Source of the DNA: Norana najaformis
Taxonomy: Eukaryota > Annelida > Clitellata > Crassiclitellata > Hormogastridae
NCBI GenBank assembly: GCA_964023275.1
Contig: OZ029915.1
Span: 18,019,775-18,083,774, forward strand
Length of the DNA stretch: 64,000 nucleotides
Direction: 5' to 3'
Under the pieces are notes generated by a model. The model worked only from the letters and a program-made list of their open reading frames with translations. It ran no database searches and had not been told where the DNA came from. Positions within the stretch are counted from its first letter, which is position 1, and every line of letters begins with the position of its first letter. This document shows, piece by piece, positions 57,901 to 64,000 of this stretch. The position numbers were made by a program, and so were the translations under genes.

Positions 57901-60900
57901 ATACATATATACAAGTAAAAACTTTGAGTGAGATTTATGCAGGTGAACTGCTGCAGTTTATACCTGGCTTAGTGGAAGTTGTATGCCAATGGCAAACACT
58001 TGGCTAGTGTCTGCTTTAAACTGTGACAGTTAATTCGAAATCTTGCTTGTGGTTTTTCATGTAAACTAGTGTCCAAAGGTTTCCTGGCAGATGTCAGTTC
58101 AGCATGTCGAGTGGTGATGCTGTTCCTTCTTGAACGCCTCCAACATCAGCGAGAGACATGTACTGGGACAATCTCCAAGGTTAGTGTTGTTGTGGCTTTT
58201 AATTCTAAGTGTTTTAAATGCATTTGTTGGATTCATATGACTGTATAATTTTATTCTCAATATTTTAAATATGTAGCAGTCAAAGCCGAGGAAATTTGTA
58301 TGTCATAAAAATGTGACAGAATAATAATTAAATAATAATTAGCAACTTGTAATGCGCCAGTGTCTAATGCACAAGGCATCAACCGATGGCACACCAAAAC
58401 CAAGCCACAGTCAGGTCGATATCCAGAAGGTCAGTCCGCACGGCAGAGGACTGACCTTCTGGATATTGACTTGATTGTGAGTCATTCCAGAAATAGAGTT
58501 ATTCCATGTCAACTGTACAATTTTGGAAAATGTCCCCTCCTCATCATCTCAGATTTCGATAATCTTTAGCCAGTATGTAGATAAATATATATCTAGAAGA
58601 TCTGGAAAGTTTCAGGCGTTAGTGCCTAGTAGTTCCTGAAATATGAGTCTTATAATACACCTGGGTAGTCTGATTTCCAGTGCTGCAGCAGATTATGTTT
58701 TATGGGTTTTTATGCTTTCTGTATTTCAGTAGCTGTTCCACATACAAGATGCTAAACTTTCCATAGAACTGTTAATGAATTGCAAGTTTCACAAAAAACA
58801 ATTAGATTTCAACCAGGCACTTGAAGACCGAACAACTGCCACTGCAATCACATGTTTTTTTGCTCAAGATCGTTTGCAGAACTAGCTATTGAATTTTGCT
58901 AAGTTTTATAAAGTAGCATGCTGGGACACAAGGTATATCTAAAAATATATTGGACAGAGCTAAGTGACCTCAAACTGAAACTAAATGGTAAGTTTCGTGC
59001 TTGTATGCAGTATAGCTACTGAAATACGGTCACTGGAAAATGTGCAAAAAACATAATTTGCTGTGGCAATGAAAATTGGATACCCCAGGAATGTTTTAAG
59101 TCTGATGTATCTGGAACTACTAAGAATCAAGGTCTCAGACTTTACAGACCATGACACATATTTACAGACATACTAGCCAAAGATTTTCAAAATTTGAGAG
59201 AGTGGATGGGGCCAGTGGTTGAGTTGACACAGAATAACCAAAAACTATGCTGAGCTTGAAACTACTCAGAGTTGATTATGTGATCTTAAGCAGAAAAACA
59301 TGTGACAGTTATGGTACTAGTTTGGCCTTCAGGTCTCGTTGAAATCTTATTGTTTTATATGAAAGTTGTAATTCATTAGCAGGAATTTTATACATTCTAA
59401 TCAAATGTTTGTGGCAGATGCAGTTTCGTATGTTCTTACACAAGGAGTGCAAACATAACATGAGATAAATGAAGAAAATAGAAGAAATTTTTCATTTGTT
59501 TGATCTTGTCATGTTTGCACTTTACTGGAAGAACTTCCAAAACTCTGACTATTTTTTTTAAAAACAACAAGTGACAGAGGGGCATATGAAAGGAGGGATT
59601 ACATTGGCTAACATAATGTTATACATACTTGATGCTTTGCTTACAGAAACACATGATGGTACTGATGCGTAGCCTGTGCAAGGGCTCTTCTAGCTTGCCA
59701 AAGTCAGATATTGTCACATTTAATGTGCTCTTGAAATCATCAAAAGCCCCCGACGGCTGTGTCATCGATGGATCTGGTAATTCAAAATTACATACACTGT
59801 CATTATCATTTTTATATTTAGGTTTTGGTTTTAGCAGTATTGTGGTATACACTGATGGCGTTTTACTGGCACTGTTATATTTTGCTTTGGGCAATAGAAT
59901 GTCGTTTGATATACTGAAGTTTGGCACAGATAAGTAAGCATCCTATTGCACTAACTTTGATGTAGAAGAAGAGAGAAGCCTTTAATAAGGTAATAATGCA
60001 TCGTATAAAACTTGTGTTTTTGACTCACTAACTAGCTTTTGTGAAGAAGAAGAAAGGCCTTTAACCGTATGTAACCATTTTTAACATTATTGCTTTGTCT
60101 GTTTTTTGAAAGTTTTGTAAGCAGATTGACAAAAAATGAAATTTCATGAAGTTTTAATTGTTGTGTTTCTGCGAGTTTAACAGTGACTTTCTGCAATCCA
60201 TTTTTTATTCCACATAAGTAGTGATTCTCACCCGATTAAAACTACACATCTTTACTGTTGGAAAGTGAAGACACCAGACAAAGGTGTGCTATTATGTGTA
60301 GCTGATTTTGAAAAAAAATTGACAAGAAATATCATCCTGCTATGCAGTGCACAGGTCAGCTATATAAAAAGAGCAAGAAATTGGGTGCCTTTGTGCTTTC
60401 AGTGTTATTGCCAATTACTGCCATTGTTGAAGTTTGTTTTCTTGATTTTGAATAAAAAAGTTATAACTGTCTTTCTATTAAGTAAACTTCCTTTTTTGGT
60501 GCAACAGAAAATAATTGGGTGATGTTTGTGGTATAACCTCTGTGAAGTTCCTGAGTTAATTTAGCTTGATGCAATCTGGCCAAAGTTATCATTTTAATTA
60601 TATCAGTTGAATTCTTTGTAGTGTTGTTTAAATGAATAAATGGTCAGGGCATTTGTGCTTATAAATGTTTCCTGGATCGTGTATCAGATGAGGCAGAACA
60701 AATGGTTGAGACACAGCAGAAGCGTCCTTCGAAAGAGACTTCCGTCAACCTGTACAAGCAGCTAACGTCAGTGTTTGATGAAATTCCATCAGCAACAGCC
60801 GTGTCGCTTGCAAAATCCAAGGTCAAAGCAGCTGCAGAAATTGTTAATGGTGATGGAGATATTCAGGGCAGTGACCCAGTGCAGCAGTTACGTGACCTTT

Positions 60901-63652
60901 TTGTTAGTAAGAACATCATAACCTTGCAACAGTTGAACGGAAGTGATGTTCTGCTTGAAGTGTGCACTGCGTTGGCTTACCTTAAACGATACAAGTTGAG
61001 TTTCGAAGATGCAGTGAAAGGCAAAGAATACAGCATGCCATCTGGAATGACTGAAGCACTGTCAATTCGAATGAGGTTAGTGTTATTTCTTCTTGAATTT
61101 TCTAGTAGCTGTATCGTTGTAATAACTGGTTAGTTTTGTACCATGGTCAGAAGTTAATTTTGTTAGCACGATTTGTCACAGTTTTGTCCTGTTGCATTAT
61201 TGCATTTAATTGTCACAAGGTCTTTATGTGCTCATTACTCTGATTTTAAAGCGTTATATATTAAGACATGATTAACTCTTCTGTCCTTTACTCTATAATT
61301 AGCCTTTTTGTTCCAGCTTATGAGTCAATGCAGTTTTATATTTTTCTGAAATGTTCAGACAGTGGCTTTGTTTTGTTAAAGTAAAAAAGAACTGAATTGG
61401 TTGTCTCTAAGTTTTATATTAACTACTGACCTCTTAAATGCAAAAGCAGATGATGGGTGATTACTTAAATTTGCTTCCTTGTTTTTGTTTGTGTTTTAGT
61501 TTGCAGTCAATCATGAATGACATTTTGATTGTTTGGCGCATTTTTTCACTGCCTGTTCTTGAGCCGATGACGAGGATTCGCCTGCAGAAAATTGTTGCTA
61601 TAACTATGAGCTGTCTCCAGGCTTCTGTAGCTGCCACACTTTCGACTAGCATTGTAACCATGGCAACTGGTACACAGATGAAAGGAGCGTCGACAGCTAG
61701 AGATGATGAGATAGATGGCTATGCTGCTGTAATTGTGCAGAAGACTGTGAGTTATATAACCATCTTGTGATGCAGTATGTTAGTGATTCTGCATATTCCA
61801 TGTTGGCCATTGTCAGCTTAAACTAGTGATTATATAATTGAGGCAATGCTGATACTGTGTTAGGTATTTTAATGTATTGCTAAAAGTATTGGTAAAAAAT
61901 GTTGGTAATCTATAGGTAAAAAGTTAAACATGAAATTCTCACAAGCAGAATGGACAGAGGATTGATGACATAGGGGATTTATGCACAAAACTGAAAAAAT
62001 TTTGTTGGTTGTCTATTACATTACATCTATTACATTATGCACCACACCTTTGTGCTTTAGTCAACATTAGCTAGGGAAAGTCCCACACGACACATGAGTT
62101 GTTGAGGAACAAACTACAGATTTGAAATTAGCCTGAATACGTAGCGTCAGAAAATCAGTCAGTATTAGGTAAAGGCACCACATCAGCTTTTAGAACTCAA
62201 AAAATTAGTGTGTTGCAATGATGATCATTGATACCCTGAGTAAATTTGGAGATTTTCCCGTTATATAGCGTCTTTTAGGAGTCTTTGGTTAAGACAGTTC
62301 TGCTGCTGAATTTCTTTCTTAAAGAAAGAAGTTGTAAAATTTTGTGAAGTAGAAAAGTGCTGATCGCTCTCGTAAGAAGATTCAGTGAGACTCTGGTGCT
62401 TAGCATCACTATTAAGTTTTAACACTTATAACTAATCGTGTTTGTTTAGTTCAGATAGATAGTGATTTGGGCAATGTTATTGTGAGGTAAAAGATGCTGC
62501 ATTAAGTGTCTTGATGCGTACATGGCTGTTCAATGTTAATGTGATTGAAGCTGAAGATTTATGTTAAGTGCTTGTAAATCTTGTAACTAGTCATCTTTAT
62601 TTGTCTGTATCGGTGATTCTTTCATAACAACGGTGCTGGGTTTTCGTACTCTTCCACACTTTCCGTTGTGGATGTCTAAACTGTTTATAAGACTTCCTGG
62701 TAGTAAGTGGTTGGAAGTTATGAATTTATCAGTGATTTTTTTTTCCAGTTATAACATATTACACTGGAACTGTTTTTGATAGCTCGAGATTTTCAACTGG
62801 GTTTCAGCTGCTATTCAGAAGTCGTCAAAAGCAGGAGGACATGTAAGAATATAATTTATGATTATTTATCAGTGTCTTTATATATTTATGTCTGAGTAAT
62901 CAGGTGGCTCACACAGTTGGCATACATGCTTTTTTGCACTAGCTTTTCTTGCTGAGGAAATGAATGACAGAGTAACTAGTTAAACTGGGTTTCTGCCACA
63001 TCTTCAGTTAATTTATTACATGCTAATTATTCCTGACTTCAATTCTGGCTGGATACTTCTTAGGGTGCAGCTTTGCATTAGTTTATAGTTTTATGACTGT
63101 CAGATATTAAGTACTGGTAGATTTGCATTCTGGTGTTTTAGGTCTTGCAAAACTTTAACATGCTGGGCCAGATATTAAGTACTGGCAGATTTGCATTCTG
63201 GTGTTTTAGGTCTTGCAAAACTTTAACATGCTGGGCCGGATATTAAGTACTGGCAGATTTGCATTCTGGTGTTTTAGGTCTTGCAAAACTTTAACATGCT
63301 GGGCCGGATATTAAGTACTGGCAGATTTGCATTCTGGTGTTTTAGGTCTTGCAAAACTTTAACATGCTGGGCCAGATATTAAGTAGCTTTGCATTAGTTT
63401 ATAGTTTTATGACTGTCTGTCAGATATTAAGTACTGGCAGATTTGCATTCTGGTGTTTTAGGTCTTGCAAAACTTTAACATGCTGGGCACCTGGTGCTTG
63501 CTGAAGGGACTTCAATGCCTCCTGAATCTAAGCCCAGCAGTGATATTTGACAAGCCCAAAGACTCGGCAGTAAAAGCCAAGCAGACAGAATGTTCATCAA
63601 AGCAAAGAGATAGTGCTTCAGCAACTTCAAGACCTGGGTCTGCTTTGAAACT
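54953..63652 (+). CDS. UBR4: UBR4 (E3 ubiquitin-protein ligase / N-recognin), first eight exons
   Basis: Coding exons by open frame, splice sites and phase: 54953-55077, 55997-56094, 58079-58179 (or acceptor at 58090, start 58091, same phase), 59647-59776, 60688-61075, 61500-61746, 62783-62842 and 63462-63652; the gene continues past the window. All junctions are GT-AG and phases agree, giving about 447 residues. The product is UBR4 (p600; Drosophila poe), a roughly 5000-residue ligase in the Arg/N-degron pathway. Recognition rests on a colinear match with the N-terminus of animal UBR4: SESDILGHSDDLETFYSSFV and ALATHYI (exon 2), SSACRVVMLFLLERL (exon 3), KHMMVLMRSLCKG (exon 4), NLYKQLTSVFDEIPSA and LQQLNGSDVLLEVC (exon 5), LPVLEPMTRIRLQKI (exon 6), LEIFNWVSAAIQKS (exon 7) and NFNMLGTWCLLKGL with LLNLSPA (exon 8). 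The helical N-terminus only is visible; the UBR box and catalytic hemi-RING are not. The start is the ATG in the TISU-like element. Confidence 0.9.
55078..55996 (+). other. UBR4 intron 1, with SINE copy 3
   Basis: GT-AG intron. At 55395-55545 it holds a 5'-diverged tRNA-derived SINE (gcgcgagttccagcctcccc, then accttgagcacttccctcac) with an AATAAT tail. Confidence 0.7.
56095..58078 (+). other. UBR4 intron 2, with probable old repeat
   Basis: GT-AG intron. (TATG)n lies at 57100-57121. The block at 57140-57780 (for example gttccagagagatggtccca) looks like an antisense fragment of an old LINE or DNA transposon, but I could not identify a domain. Confidence 0.45.
58180..59646 (+). other. UBR4 intron 3, with palindromic dispersed repeat
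   Basis: GT-AG intron. At 58331-58470 a minus copy of the GACTGACCTTCTGGATAT repeat is followed by an inverted copy of its end, so ggtcagtcc and ggactgacc form a hairpin arm separated by about 11 bp. Confidence 0.6.
59777..60687 (+). other. UBR4 intron 4
   Basis: GT-AG intron. The direct phrase aagaagagagaagcctttaa / gaagaagaaaggcctttaac occurs at about 59965 and 60044. No gene was seen; the open frames read through the donor. Confidence 0.5.
61747..62782 (+). other. UBR4 intron 6
   Basis: GT-AG intron. No gene or recognised repeat was seen. Confidence 0.5.
63060..63488 (+). repeat. 68-bp tandem repeat spanning the UBR4 exon 8 acceptor
   Basis: The unit is gatattaagtactggcag, atttgcattctggtgttttag and then the first 27 bases of exon 8. 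Acceptor-like copies (TTTTAG before GTCTTGCAAAACTTTAACAT) end at 63141, 63209, 63277 and 63345, with the one that leads into the full exon at 63461. The first four are spaced exactly 68 bp. The last is 116 bp away because the flanking segment gctttgcattagtttatagt is also duplicated (63071-63090 and 63387-63406). Confidence 0.95.
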
Positions 63653-64000
63653 GTATGCATTCAGAAATTCATCTTGTCTTATATAGATTAATCCTCTTTG
63701 TTGTAGTTTACAAGCTGTATTCTTTTTAGCAATTTGTGAATTAAAATTAGTGTTGATAATTTTGATATAGAATTCATTATTTTCTTATGATTTTGATAAC
63801 TTTATCTTTTTGCATCATGGCAAGTACTGGCATTGACAGAATAATTTTGTGATTGAATGATGCAGCTGTTAGGTAAATATTGTCATCTCACTAAGATGCC
63901 TGAAATATTAGCATTGGAAGTATTCTCAAAAGCTTATTTAAGGAATTTTAGACTTTGAAGTACTCCCATTATACTGATGCTTCATAATGTACTTCATAAA
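63653..64000 (+). other. UBR4 intron 8, partial
   Basis: Starts at donor GTATGC after exon 8 (AAACT|GTATGC). A/T-rich, no feature seen; it runs to the window edge. Confidence 0.55.

Overview
This window is an intron-rich animal nuclear genome segment, probably from a marine invertebrate; I cannot place the phylum. The reasons are a spliced gene for the very large metazoan protein UBR4 at the right end, several kinds of non-LTR retrotransposon, tRNA-derived SINEs, a Ty3/gypsy-like element, and Polinton/Maverick elements (virus-like DNA transposons with adenovirus-like capsid genes). There are no bacterial operons, rRNA genes or CRISPR arrays.

Layout. 1-12.6 kb: two old, heavily mutated Polinton copies of one family, in the same orientation. 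The first keeps the end of an integrase (+) meeting a protein-primed-type DNA polymerase B (-). The second keeps a phage-tail-fibre-like repeat gene (-), an integrase scrap (+) and a second polymerase B (-). LINE pieces sit between them (4.0-5.8 kb). 13.7-34.5 kb: retroelement graveyard, with LINE fragments at 13.8-14.5, 14.5-15.1, 18.0-19.2, 24.1-25.2, 26.4-29.96 and 34.2-34.4 kb and an LTR pair at 29.96-32.6 kb. Within it (16.1-16.9 kb, -) lies a small spliced gene for a predicted secreted protein, and at 35.5-36.4 kb (-) a second gene of what looks like the same family. 37.2-38.4 kb: a SINE and a detached Polinton end. 39.3-44.75 kb: remains of a gypsy-like element (-), interrupted by satellites. 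45.72-53.82 kb: a much younger Polinton with both terminal inverted repeats (about 740 and 780 bp). It carries packaging ATPase, a small membrane-active-like protein, a conserved Polinton protein, chromodomain integrase, minor capsid, a second membrane-active-like protein, major capsid, adenain-like protease (all +) and a PC4-like single-strand DNA-binding protein (-). It has no DNA polymerase. 54.95 kb to the right edge: the first eight coding exons of UBR4 (+), about 447 residues, running off the window.

How the parts fit. The young Polinton holds a virion-building and integration set (capsids, protease, ATPase, integrase), but most of these genes now have one or a few frameshifts or stops. 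Its replication would have to come from elsewhere. The most unusual points are the polymerase-less Polinton with intact ends, the one-codon first exon predicted for its PC4 gene, the pair of small secreted genes with a shared upstream motif and an aromatic/Trp-Pro-Phe module, and a 68-bp tandem repeat that copies the splice acceptor and first 27 bases of UBR4 exon 8 four extra times. All family assignments come from reading translations and motifs by eye; no database search was run.
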